A stretch of 64,000 nt of DNA from Candidatus Hydrogenedentota bacterium. Lineage in GTDB: Bacteria; Hydrogenedentota; Hydrogenedentia; Hydrogenedentales; SLHB01. Positions 52,181-60,468 of the stretch are shown here, piece by piece (position 1 is the stretch's first letter; the number at the start of each line of letters is the position of its first letter). The notes below the pieces were generated by a model. That model worked only from the letters and a program-made list of their open reading frames with translations. It was not told the origin of the DNA and did no database searches. The stretch covers positions 1 through 64,000 of the forward strand of contig JADLGB010000160.1 of assembly GCA_020849535.1 (NCBI GenBank), written 5' to 3'. Made by a program: the position numbers and the translations under genes.

Positions 52181-53578
52181 ATGGGAAAGTACGATCCAGC
52201 CCGATATCGCGTGGACTTGGCGCGCATTCCGCACGTAAAGGAATCGCCTGGACCAAAAAGCCGCGAACTGCACGCGCGGGCCACAAAGCACTTTCGCGGT
52301 CTCTCGGGGCAGGTGCGGCTGTTTCCTGTTGCGTTTGATTCAGGAGAGGGCTGCGTGCTGCGCGACGTCGATGGCAACGAATATATCGATTTCTCGAGCG
52401 GCATCTACGTCACGACGCTCGGGCATTGCCATCCAAAGGTCTCCGAAGCGGTCGCCCAATATGCGAAGCGCTTGATGAACTGCCACGACTTCACGACGGA
52501 AATCAAGGTTCGCCTCATCGAGAAGCTCGTCAGCATCATGCCGGGGGACCTTACCGGCATTCAGCTCTACGACAGCGGAACGACCGCGGTGGAAGCGGCT
52601 CTGCGGACGTGCCGCGCCGCGACCGGCAAGACGGAGTTCATCAGTTGCTTCCGGGATTTCCACGGCAAGAGTGGCCACGCGGTGAGCCTCGCGAACATGT
52701 CGAGGTTCAGCGGTACAGGGCGCGCTCAAGGCTTCTACATGGTGCCCAGGCCGGACGTGTACCGGCCGCTGTGGACGCGCGTGGACGGCACGTTGGACAC
52801 GGAACGCTACCTGGAGTTCTACGACTACTTCATCAAGGAGTCCACGACGGGGCAAATTGCCGCCTTTGTACTCGAGCCGATCCAGGGTTGGGGCGGGAGC
52901 GTTATGCCCCCGGATGACTTCTTTCCAAAGCTGCGCGCCTTCTGCGATGCCCGAGGTATTCTGCTCGTTGCGGATGAGGTGCTGACGGGGATCGGGCGCA
53001 CCGGCGACTGGCTCTGCATGAACCACTGGAACACGCTTCCCGACGTGGTGACGCTGGGCAAGGGATTCGGGAATGGGTTCCCCGTGACGGCGATGGTGGT
53101 GCGCGAACCGTATGCCGATGCGGTGGACAAGATCAGCGCGTCGACGAGTTACGGCGGGAACCCTATGGCGTGCGCCGCGGCGCTCGCAAGCCTGGAGGTC
53201 ATCGAAGAGGAGGGCTTGCTCGAACACGCTCGGCATTTGGAACACCTCTTCGCACGGCGGATGGCCGAGTGGCCGCGGCGCTATCCGATCGTCGGCCACA
53301 CGCGCGTCAAAGGGTGCCTTATGGGCGTGGAACTGGTGAAGGATCAGGAAACGAAGGAACCGTTCGACGAGGCGGGCAAGCTCGTCTACCAGAAGGCGTT
53401 TGCCAAGGGACTGGCCTGGATTCCGGCCGGGCATATCCTCCGGATGAGTCCGCCCATCGTGATGCCGGACGACGTGGCGATGAAAGCGATGGACATCATC
53501 GAGGAATCCATCGCCGAAGTGGCGGAGCAATTAGGATATACAATTGCCGCCGGGACGCCTACCGCAGCGAACGCTTGA
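52181..53578 (+). CDS. class III pyridoxal-phosphate aminotransferase
   Basis: The 465-residue protein is of class III: DVDGNEYIDFSSGIYVTTLG near the N-terminus, CFRDFHGKSGHAVSLANM, AFVLEPIQGWGGSVMPPDDF, LLVADEVLTGIGRTG and DVVTLGKGFGNGFPVTAM with the PLP-binding Lys294. It is closest in pattern to 4-aminobutyrate or glutamate-1-semialdehyde-like enzymes. GGAG lies in its leader, nine bases or so before ATG. It faces the DeoR gene divergently and may belong to its regulon. The amino donor and acceptor are unknown. Confidence 0.9.
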   Translation: MGKYDPARYRVDLARIPHVKESPGPKSRELHARATKHFRGLSGQVRLFPVAFDSGEGCVLRDVDGNEYIDFSSGIYVTTLGHCHPKVSEAVAQYAKRLMNCHDFTTEIKVRLIEKLVSIMPGDLTGIQLYDSGTTAVEAALRTCRAATGKTEFISCFRDFHGKSGHAVSLANMSRFSGTGRAQGFYMVPRPDVYRPLWTRVDGTLDTERYLEFYDYFIKESTTGQIAAFVLEPIQGWGGSVMPPDDFFPKLRAFCDARGILLVADEVLTGIGRTGDWLCMNHWNTLPDVVTLGKGFGNGFPVTAMVVREPYADAVDKISASTSYGGNPMACAAALASLEVIEEEGLLEHARHLEHLFARRMAEWPRRYPIVGHTRVKGCLMGVELVKDQETKEPFDEAGKLVYQKAFAKGLAWIPAGHILRMSPPIVMPDDVAMKAMDIIEESIAEVAEQLGYTIAAGTPTAANA

Positions 53579-53732
53579 ACCCCCCTTCGATTTGGGCGGC
53601 CGGCAGCGGCAAGGCCCGCGCCAGGCCGCCGTGCCCGCAAAAGCGCGAGTGGACAAGCGCCAGCCGCTATTGTGTACCATTCCGGCCATGGCGCGCCGCA
53701 AGGAATAGAGAACGCAAAGGGGTGTTCGAGCA

Positions 53733-54896
53733 ATGAAGACGCTTCGCGTGGGTATCATTGGTTTGGGGTTTATCGGCAAGGTACATGCCTACGGCTACCT
53801 GACCTTGCCTCTCTTCTACGAGAAACTGGGCGTTCGTGGACGGATCACGCACGTGTGCACCAGCCGTGCGGAGACGGCGGAAGCGGGACGCGCCCAGCTC
53901 GACGCGGAAGTGGCGGTCACCGACTACCGGGCAATCACGGAGAATCCGGACATTGATATCGTCAACATCTGCACGCCCAACCACCTGCACAAGGACGCGC
54001 TGCTGTCCGCGATGAGTCATCAGAAGCATATCTACTGCGATAAGCCTTTGGTGGTAGACATGAACGAAGCTCGCGAAGTGCTGGCGGCGCTGCCTTCGTA
54101 TCGAAGCACCGCGCAGATGACCCTCCAGTGCCGTTACTTCCCCCCTGTCATGCGGGCCAAGCAGTTGATCGATGAGGGGTTTGTCGGAAAGGTCCTCGAG
54201 TTTCGCGCGGTCTATCTGCATGCCGGCAGTGCCAACCCCCATGCTCCGCTGCGCTGGAAACTCTCGGCCGAAGCCGGCGGCGGCGTGATCAATGACCTCG
54301 CGTCCCACGTCTTGGATCTGATGCATCACCTGCTTGGCGATTACGCGGATATCACGGCCTGCACGCACATCGCCTATCCGGAGCGTCCAAACGCCGCCGA
54401 CCCAACGCGCATGGTGAAAGTCGACGCGGAAGATTGCGTGATGATGCTGGTGCGCATGGCGGACGGCAGTCTCGGCCATATCGAGGCAACGAAGATCGCG
54501 ACGGGCGCGGAAGATGAGATCCGTTTTGAAATCCATGGCGACAAGGGCGCGCTGCGCTTCAACAGCATGGAACCGCATTTTCTCGAGGCCTTCGACGCGA
54601 CCGCCGCGGCCGCCCCGATCGGCGGCATGCAAGGGTGGACACGCATCGCGACGGGGCAGCGCTACCCGGCGCCCGCGAGCGCGTTCCCCGGCCCGAAGTT
54701 CAGCCTTGGCTGGATTCGCGTCCACGCCGCATGCCTCGCGAATTTCCTCCAAGCAGTAGAGCGGGGGGAGCGCGGCAGTCCCGGACTGGACCAGGGCGTC
54801 TACATCCAGTACGTGATGGAGCAGGTCCGGCAGGCCAACCAGTCAGGCTGCCGCGTGGAGTGCCGCAGCCGGCATGAGGTGCTTGCGGGCCAGTGA
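53733..54896 (+). CDS. Gfo/Idh/MocA-family oxidoreductase
   Basis: The 387-residue cytoplasmic protein has the Rossmann motif VGIIGLGFIGKVHAYGYL, DIVNICTPNHLHKDALL, IYCDKPLVVDMNEAREVL with the typical DKP lysine motif, and the C-terminal sheet with VINDLASHVLDLMHHLLGDY, where His is the usual catalytic base. It is a standard sugar/inositol dehydrogenase-like member. It follows the aminotransferase gene by 154 bases and may end the sugar catabolic set. No signal peptide. Confidence 0.92.
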   Translation: MKTLRVGIIGLGFIGKVHAYGYLTLPLFYEKLGVRGRITHVCTSRAETAEAGRAQLDAEVAVTDYRAITENPDIDIVNICTPNHLHKDALLSAMSHQKHIYCDKPLVVDMNEAREVLAALPSYRSTAQMTLQCRYFPPVMRAKQLIDEGFVGKVLEFRAVYLHAGSANPHAPLRWKLSAEAGGGVINDLASHVLDLMHHLLGDYADITACTHIAYPERPNAADPTRMVKVDAEDCVMMLVRMADGSLGHIEATKIATGAEDEIRFEIHGDKGALRFNSMEPHFLEAFDATAAAAPIGGMQGWTRIATGQRYPAPASAFPGPKFSLGWIRVHAACLANFLQAVERGERGSPGLDQGVYIQYVMEQVRQANQSGCRVECRSRHEVLAGQ

Positions 54897-55524
54897 TCGC
54901 GGGCCGGACGGTGAAAGGTGATCGTAGTCTCTTCGACGCGGCTGACAGCCCGGCATTGGAAGGGTTTTCCCATCACAGGTCTTGAGTATTTCAAGCCGTT
55001 CCACCTCGCCTATTCAGAACGATGCCAGGTTACCCACCCAGAGGGTGAAGAATCGTCACATGCGCCCTCTCCGCATCTCTCCCGATCGCACCACCGTGCC
55101 TTGATGCGGGTAGAGAACGTGGACGCGCGGGTCTTCTCGAGACCCGAGGCGGTTGCGGGCGCTAGGGGCAAGCGGACGCAGGTTCCAATCCAGTCGCCCC
55201 GGCCATCAGACACGAAGACAGTATTGACAATTTGCGGGAAAGGCCATAGTATTGAAATGGGGAGGTAGCTGCCAGGGGTTATCTACACTCACACAGTCAT
55301 AAGCGGATGTTCGCGCGTCCGGAGTCTCGCGGACGGCCGTTGAGACAGCGGTTCTTACGCCGATCCGCATAACGTACCGGGATAAATGACCGGAGCACTG
55401 GCGGATTGGCGAAGGAAGAGGCGTTAGGGCGCCCTTGGCAAGAATCCCAAAGGCACCTTATACTTACACGAAACATGAACCTTGCATCTTATGCGGTTCC
55501 ATCGAGTCGTTATTGGGCATCACG
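54897..55524. other. intergenic region with tRNA remnant and no supported gene
   Basis: This 628-base gap contains the 28-nt copy of the tRNA-Pro 3' end at 55181-55208. I see no protein-like frame except upstream extensions of the next gene (in frame to 55435). It was also checked for an intact tRNA and integron attC sites; neither is convincing. Confidence 0.5.
55181..55208 (+). repeat. tRNA-Pro 3'-end remnant (candidate attachment site)
   Basis: This 28-nt stretch matches 6083-6110 of tRNA-Pro in 25 of 28 positions, covering the T loop, the acceptor 3' strand and the CCA. The 5' half of a tRNA is not present here. Such 3'-end copies usually mark the far attachment site of an integrated element. 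Confidence 0.65.
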
Positions 55525-55827
55525 ATGACAATTTCGGAAGTGATGGACATCCTGGATAGGGAGGCAGTGGATCTCAAACCGACGCATCGAGCTGTCCTTC
55601 AGGCGATTCGCGTCAAACCCTACAAGGTCCCGGTCGAGTCAGACCCTGGTGAGACAGTCGTCGTGGTGGCCGAGTATCGCGGCGCGGTTTTATACTGGTC
55701 TGACATTGAGGAGGGGTGGGAGTTCGAGCCACTTTCACCACAGGGTGCCATTTCACAGCGCGGCAGCAATCAGTACCTGCTGGCGCACGTCATGCACCAA
55801 GTTTTTGGTCCGGGCGAGCAAGTGTGA
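55525..55827 (+). CDS. hypothetical small protein, possible immunity protein
   Basis: The 100-residue protein (from ATG 55525; TTG 55435 is an alternative start) has alternating strands and helices with EYRGAVLYWSDIEEGWEFEP in the middle and a closing LLAHVMHQVFG helix. I do not recognise a named family, but the compact size and place beside a SUKH protein gene resemble immunity-protein arrays. No signal peptide. Shine-Dalgarno is weak. Confidence 0.6.
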   Translation: MTISEVMDILDREAVDLKPTHRAVLQAIRVKPYKVPVESDPGETVVVVAEYRGAVLYWSDIEEGWEFEPLSPQGAISQRGSNQYLLAHVMHQVFGPGEQV

Positions 55828-55910
55828 TGTCCAACTTTGCGTTCCACGCGACGTTCCTCGCCGTGCGAGCTCGGCCCGCGTGTGAACGGGGGCCGAACCA
55901 GAGAAAGAAA

Positions 55911-56330
55911 ATGGACTACATCGTCCGATACGTCGAACTCAAGAGCTCCTGCCACACCGATGCCGACGAGGCATGGATTGCACGTGTGTGGCCATCGAGC
56001 TCGGGCAAGACGATATACTTTAATGGCATGGCACTTAAACGAGCCACGGGAACTCTTGACTCAAATCATTACGACTTGGCGACGGGAGACCTATACTGGG
56101 TGTCTGGTGTCAAGAAGCGGGGAACTAACAGGCACTGGGGTGGGCCTATCTACATTGAAGAGTGTCTGCTGCCCTGGTACGAGAAACACACTAACGGCAA
56201 GTGTCCGGCTGAACTTGTGCCCAGGCGTGATCTGCCCAAGCCGGATATTTCCAGGTTCCATGCGCTGGAAAACGAAGCCATTGGATTGGCTAACACTACA
56301 AAGACAGCGAACGCGCAACTGCGCCACTGA
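55911..56330 (+). CDS. hypothetical protein
   Basis: From ATG 55911 (AGAGAAAG upstream) the 139-residue protein reads DYIVRYVELKSSCHTDADEA, IYFNGMALKRATG, DLYWVSGVKKRGTNRHWGGP and YIEECLLPWYEKHTNGKCP, a beta-rich fold of unknown function with a charged C-terminal tail. A second frame in the same stretch (55837-56364) is a shadow. It is between two small genes on the same strand and could be part of a small immunity-type group. The open frame upstream of the ATG reads through the intergenic sequence and is not used. Confidence 0.65.
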   Translation: MDYIVRYVELKSSCHTDADEAWIARVWPSSSGKTIYFNGMALKRATGTLDSNHYDLATGDLYWVSGVKKRGTNRHWGGPIYIEECLLPWYEKHTNGKCPAELVPRRDLPKPDISRFHALENEAIGLANTTKTANAQLRH

Positions 56331-56360
56331 TTTGCGACGGTTACGCCAAAGAGAAAATGG

Positions 56361-56801
56361 ATGAAGACTGCGCACTTGGGCACATCCACTGAAGCAATCA
56401 ATGCGGCGGCGGTAGTACTGGGGGTGATCTTCCCTGAGGCGCTGGAAGAAGTCTGGCGCATCTCAAATGGACTGGAACTGCCAGGCGGCTGGACCCTCTT
56501 TCCCGTGTTTGACGCATCGAGCGCCCGAAAGACATCAAACAACATCGTTTACGAGAACACGAAGGGGCGCTGGCCCTACATGCCGGAGGACTTGGTTGCC
56601 ATTGCGGGTGGCATGACTGGCAACTGCCTTGTTCTCCAGAGGTTCGCTGGCGTGCTGGACCCCCAGATCTTCCTGTGGGACCACGAGACGAATACGGTCA
56701 GATGCTGGTCCCGATCACTAGAGTACATCAAGGAAAGAGCATTAGCGCGGGTGGCAAAGGTAGAGAAAGAGATTGCTAGATCAAAAAGGAGCGAGGCATA
56801 G
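56361..56801 (+). CDS. SMI1/KNR4 (SUKH) family protein
   Basis: The 146-residue protein shows the SUKH pattern: LGVIFPEALEEVWRISNGLE, LPGGWTLFPVFDASSARKTS, NNIVYENTKGRWPYMPEDLV, GNCLVLQRF and IFLWDHETNTVRCWSRSLEY, followed by a Lys/Ala/Glu-rich helix. SUKH proteins are frequent immunity proteins against polymorphic toxins in bacteria. No toxin gene with obvious delivery domain was seen nearby, so it may be an orphan immunity gene. Cytoplasmic. Confidence 0.85.
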   Translation: MKTAHLGTSTEAINAAAVVLGVIFPEALEEVWRISNGLELPGGWTLFPVFDASSARKTSNNIVYENTKGRWPYMPEDLVAIAGGMTGNCLVLQRFAGVLDPQIFLWDHETNTVRCWSRSLEYIKERALARVAKVEKEIARSKRSEA

Positions 56802-56924
56802 CCAGGCACTGCACGGGATGGCCTCCAGCGGTAGCGCTCTTCCGGCCACGCCGTGGGCGGCGCGCGAAGCATCTGTTTGCCCATTTCCCTCGCAAAATCG
56901 GATTGATCAAGTGCATCCCCGAAA

Positions 56925-57007
56925 GTCCCGTAGGGACGGCCGAGAGTAGGCCAGGATTTCAATCCTGGGTTGTCTGTCCCCTCCCCTTCGTGTAGTCCCG
57001 GAGGGAC
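56925..57007. repeat. hairpin repeat unit 1 (GTCCC...GGGAC type)
   Basis: GTCCCGTAGGGAC (56925-56937) and GTCCCGGAGGGAC (56995-57007) flank a perfect CCAGGATT-TC-AATCCTGG hairpin at 56952-56969. Each end can fold as a hairpin. The gap 56802-57635 has no gene; it holds this and the related unit at 57105-57185. Confidence 0.7.
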
Positions 57008-57104
57008 GTCAGAGCCCATCACGCGGCATCACGCATCTCAGTTCAGACGGCTATTGAAGACAGAGGGAACGCACGAGGTCCGCGACTGGACGTCCGCTCT
57101 CTGC

Positions 57105-57185
57105 CGTCCCTCCAGGACTGAACGCAGGGGAGCCGGCTAAACCCAGGACTGGAATCTGGGCTATTCTCAATTGTCCCGACGGGAC
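57105..57185. repeat. hairpin repeat unit 2 (GTCCC...GGGAC type)
   Basis: GTCCCTCCAGGAC (57105-57117) and GTCCCGACGGGAC (57173-57185) flank a degenerate hairpin around CCCAGGACTGGAATCTGGG. It resembles unit 1 in layout and length (81 versus 83 bases), suggesting a REP-like element family, mobilised in trans. Confidence 0.7.
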
Positions 57186-57635
57186 ACAAGATGTGGAGCG
57201 GTAGTGATTTCACGGGTACGCCAGCCGGAAAGCAAGAGCGGAAGACCAGTGTTTCGGAGCAGGTGAAACGCCTGCGCTACAAGACAAACAGGATCTATTG
57301 ATTCTTGCGGTTGCTTCCTTCTGAAACACGCTCCAAGGCGTCCCGCCTTCCGCGGCGGGCGTTATTCCGGTCCCTGATTCTCCTTTCGACCCCGCACGGC
57401 GTGGAAGCCGGGCGTTTCAAGAGAGGCCCCCTGCTCCGCCTTCGCGTTCCTCAGCACTCTCCGTGCCTCTGCGTTGAGGTGGATTTTCGAAATTACGGGC
57501 GAGACGCCCGTGCCCCCTTACTGAATCCTGATTTCTACGCCGGTGCAATCTGTGGTCAATCCATTTCATTTGGTTGCGGCGAGGCCGCGTTGGGGATATA
57601 TTCTCCGCCCACGGAATCTTCGTGAAGGAGAACAG

Positions 57636-58805
57636 ATGTCTTCCAAGCGTCAGTTGCTTGTGTTTTGTATCGCGGTGATGGCCATGGCCGCTGCCATGGG
57701 CGTCCATGAGTCTCTTTTCAACAATTTCTTGTCCGACACGTATGCCTTGGGTGCGGACGCACGCGGCCGTCTGGAGTTCCCCAGGGAGTTGCCGGGATTC
57801 CTGGTCGTGCTGATGTCCGGGTTGTTGTGTACGCTCGCCGTCACACGCGTGGGCGCTGTGGCGGCGTTGTCGTTCGGCTTGGGGATGGCGGGGATGGCGT
57901 TGTGGGGGGCAACATCGTACGGAGTCATGCTGACGATGATGCTGGTGGGAAGCGCCGGTCTACACTTGATGCAGCCGGTGGGATCGTCGATTGCCATCGC
58001 CTTGAGCGACCACGGCAACCGGGGCGCGCGCATGGGTCAAGTCGGTGCGGTAGGTACCGCCGGGACGGTTCTGGGCACGGGTTCTGTCTGGCTGCTGATG
58101 GACAAGACCCACCCGCAGTATGCGCTGGGATTTCTATGCGCCGGGGCTCTTGGACTCGCGGCCGCAGCTCTCTACTTCACCTTGCACGTTCCCGATCTTC
58201 ACCAGGCCCGGTCGCGGATGGTGCTGCGGCGGCAATACAGTCTGTATTACCTGCTCGAGTTTCTGTTCGGCGCGCGCAAGCAGATCTTCATCACCTTCGG
58301 CCCGTGGGTGCTCATCAAGGTGTATGGCGAGGCGCCTTCCGGGATCGCCCGGTTGTTGATGACGGGGGCCATCATCGGTGTTGTCTTTGCCCCGCTGGCG
58401 GGCAAGGTGATCGACCGTTTCGGCGAACGGGTCGTGATGATCGCCGACGGCGTACTCCTGACATTCGTGTGCATCGGTTACGGATACGCCAACCACCTCG
58501 TAGGCGATGAGGCCACCGCTCACACGATCGCCTGCTGCTGTTTTGTGGCCGACAACCTGCTGTTTGCGCTGGGGACAAGCCGGGCCGTCTACTTGTCGCG
58601 TCTGACGGACTCCGCGCAGGAGATCAACTCGACCCTGGCCATGGGCGTGTCGATCAATCATATCGCGTCGATGACCATTCCGGCGGTTGCCGGTGCCGTG
58701 TGGATGGGACTTGGATACGAACGCGTGTTCGCCGCGGCCGCCGTGCTCGCCGTCCTCAATGCGCTGGTGGCCACACGGGTGCCGTCGAAGCGCCTGGGCA
58801 GATGA
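57636..58805 (+). CDS. MFS transporter
   Basis: The 389-residue protein from ATG 57636 (AAGGAG six bases upstream) has about 11-12 transmembrane helices with MFS layout: LVFCIAVMAMAAAMGVHESL, RELPGFLVVLMSGLLCTLAV, MMLVGSAGLHLMQPVGSSIA, APLAGKVIDRFGERVVMIAD (the conserved loop 8-9 motif region). Substrate is unknown. It is followed by the GntP-type permease gene 236 bases on. The upstream repeats lie outside the gene. Confidence 0.85.
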   Translation: MSSKRQLLVFCIAVMAMAAAMGVHESLFNNFLSDTYALGADARGRLEFPRELPGFLVVLMSGLLCTLAVTRVGAVAALSFGLGMAGMALWGATSYGVMLTMMLVGSAGLHLMQPVGSSIAIALSDHGNRGARMGQVGAVGTAGTVLGTGSVWLLMDKTHPQYALGFLCAGALGLAAAALYFTLHVPDLHQARSRMVLRRQYSLYYLLEFLFGARKQIFITFGPWVLIKVYGEAPSGIARLLMTGAIIGVVFAPLAGKVIDRFGERVVMIADGVLLTFVCIGYGYANHLVGDEATAHTIACCCFVADNLLFALGTSRAVYLSRLTDSAQEINSTLAMGVSINHIASMTIPAVAGAVWMGLGYERVFAAAAVLAVLNALVATRVPSKRLGR

Positions 58806-59041
58806 GGCCGGATTGAGAGCACAGATGGACCCAAAGGGATATGTGGACCGTCAAGTCAATCTCTGGAGCGGGGCGCAGTGCTGCCACGCTCGGCGAGCGA
58901 GGCAGTACCACAAGGCGTTCTCCGCGCCTCTGCGCGCGCCCTCCCCTTTCTGCCCCCTTCTACGGATGACTTGCCTCTGACGGCGCCCCCGGAGTAGTCT
59001 CGCGCCCTGAAGTTTTCTGCCGCAACCCACGGAGTATCACT

Positions 59042-60379
59042 ATGTGGCAGTTCTCCTTGCTCGCCGTTTCTGTCGTATTCATTGTGGCCGCCACGACGCG
59101 GTTCAAGTTGCATCCATTCCTGGCGTTGCTGTTCGCGGCGTTCGGGTATGGGCTGCTGACGCCCGGCCTCTCCATGGTGGATGTGGCGAAGGCGGTGAAT
59201 GATGGGTTCGGGGGGACCATCGGCAGCATCGGGATCGTCATCCTGGCGGGTTCGATCATCGGCACGTTCCTGGAACGTTCCGGGGGCGCGCTGACCTTGG
59301 CCGAACGGACGCTGCGGATTGTGGGAGAGCGCCGCATCCCGGCGGCCATGGGTTTGATCGGTTACATCGTGAGCATTCCCGTGTTCTGCGATTCGGGGTT
59401 TGTGCTGTTGTCGCCGTTGAACAAGGCGCTTTCGCGCAAGGCGAAGACGTCGTTGGCGGCAGGTGCCATGGCGCTGGCGCTCGGGCTGTATGCCACGCAC
59501 ACGATGGTGCCTCCGACGCCCGGTCCGGTGGCGGGTGCCGCTGCGCTCGACGCGGACCTCGGCCTGGTCGTCCTGTGGGGATTGCCTGTGGCTTTCGTGG
59601 CCGCTGTGGCTGGATGGATCTTTGCTGTCAAGGTTGCATCGAAGATTCATATCGGCGATTCAGAACTGGAGCAGGCTGAGGAGTGGATCGCACTGGACCA
59701 CAGGCCGGGTGTTTCCAAAGCCCTGCTCCCCATCCTCGTTCCCATCGTGCTGATCGTGATCCGTTCCATCGCTGGTACCGCGTTTGAGTTCCCGGAAGGC
59801 AGCGCCGTCGCGGCCACGATCGAATTCCTGGGACAACCGGTAGTCGCGTTGCTGATCGGCGTTCTGTTGGCGTTTCTGCTACCGAAACGGCTCAACAAAG
59901 GCATGCTGGCCAGCGACGGCTGGGTGGGCCACGCCATCGTGAGTGCGGCCGGCATTATTATCATCACGGGGGCGGGCGGCTCCTTCGGCAAGGTGCTACA
60001 GAACTCCGGCATCGCGGGCATCATTGAGCAGCACGTAGGCGGTCAACAACTCGGTATCTGGTTGCCGTTCCTCCTGGCTGCCGCGCTGAAGACGGCACAG
60101 GGATCGTCGACGGTCGCCATCATCACGACTGCGAATATCATGGCGCCGCTCATGGGCGCGTTCGGTCTGGAATCCGACACGGCTCGCGCGCTGGTGGTAG
60201 TCGCTATCGGGGCGGGCAGTATGGTGGTCAGCCACGCCAACGACAGCTTCTTCTGGGTGGTGACGCAATTCTCCGGCATGAACGTCAGCCAAGGGTACCG
60301 GCTACAGACGTTGGGAACGCTGATTGAAGGGACCGTCGCGATCCTCACCATCTGGTTGCTGAGTCTCGTTGTGCTATAA
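59042..60379 (+). CDS. GntP-family permease (gluconate/sugar-acid:H+ symporter)
   Basis: The 445-residue protein matches GntP: VAATTRFKLHPFLALLFAAF, SIGIVILAGSIIGTFLERSG, ALTLAERTLRIVGERRIPAA, YIVSIPVFCDSGFVLLSPLN, LGLYATHTMVPPTPGPVAGA, TAQGSSTVAIITTANIMAPL and VSHANDSFFWVVTQFSGMNV. About 12 membrane segments. GntP members import gluconate, D-serine, fructuronate or other sugar acids. The start ATG has ACGGAGT a few bases upstream. Substrate not decided; the neighbours give no further hint. Confidence 0.93.
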   Translation: MWQFSLLAVSVVFIVAATTRFKLHPFLALLFAAFGYGLLTPGLSMVDVAKAVNDGFGGTIGSIGIVILAGSIIGTFLERSGGALTLAERTLRIVGERRIPAAMGLIGYIVSIPVFCDSGFVLLSPLNKALSRKAKTSLAAGAMALALGLYATHTMVPPTPGPVAGAAALDADLGLVVLWGLPVAFVAAVAGWIFAVKVASKIHIGDSELEQAEEWIALDHRPGVSKALLPILVPIVLIVIRSIAGTAFEFPEGSAVAATIEFLGQPVVALLIGVLLAFLLPKRLNKGMLASDGWVGHAIVSAAGIIIITGAGGSFGKVLQNSGIAGIIEQHVGGQQLGIWLPFLLAAALKTAQGSSTVAIITTANIMAPLMGAFGLESDTARALVVVAIGAGSMVVSHANDSFFWVVTQFSGMNVSQGYRLQTLGTLIEGTVAILTIWLLSLVVL

Positions 60380-60468
60380 CCTAGCGCATCAAGCACAGAC
60401 GCTGTGCGTTGCTCCGCCGAGAATGCGTGCAAGGCAGAGTCGCTTCCATTCAACGGTCCGTTTCCGGA

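Noticed and set aside
55110..55205. intact tRNA gene at the 55-kb copy
   Set aside because: No matching 5' acceptor strand, D arm or anticodon arm; only the 3' end is present.
55366..55910. integron attC sites around the small genes
   Set aside because: RYYYAAC/GTTRRRY-like pieces occur (for example GTCCAAC after 55827), but no proper pair with a palindromic body was found.
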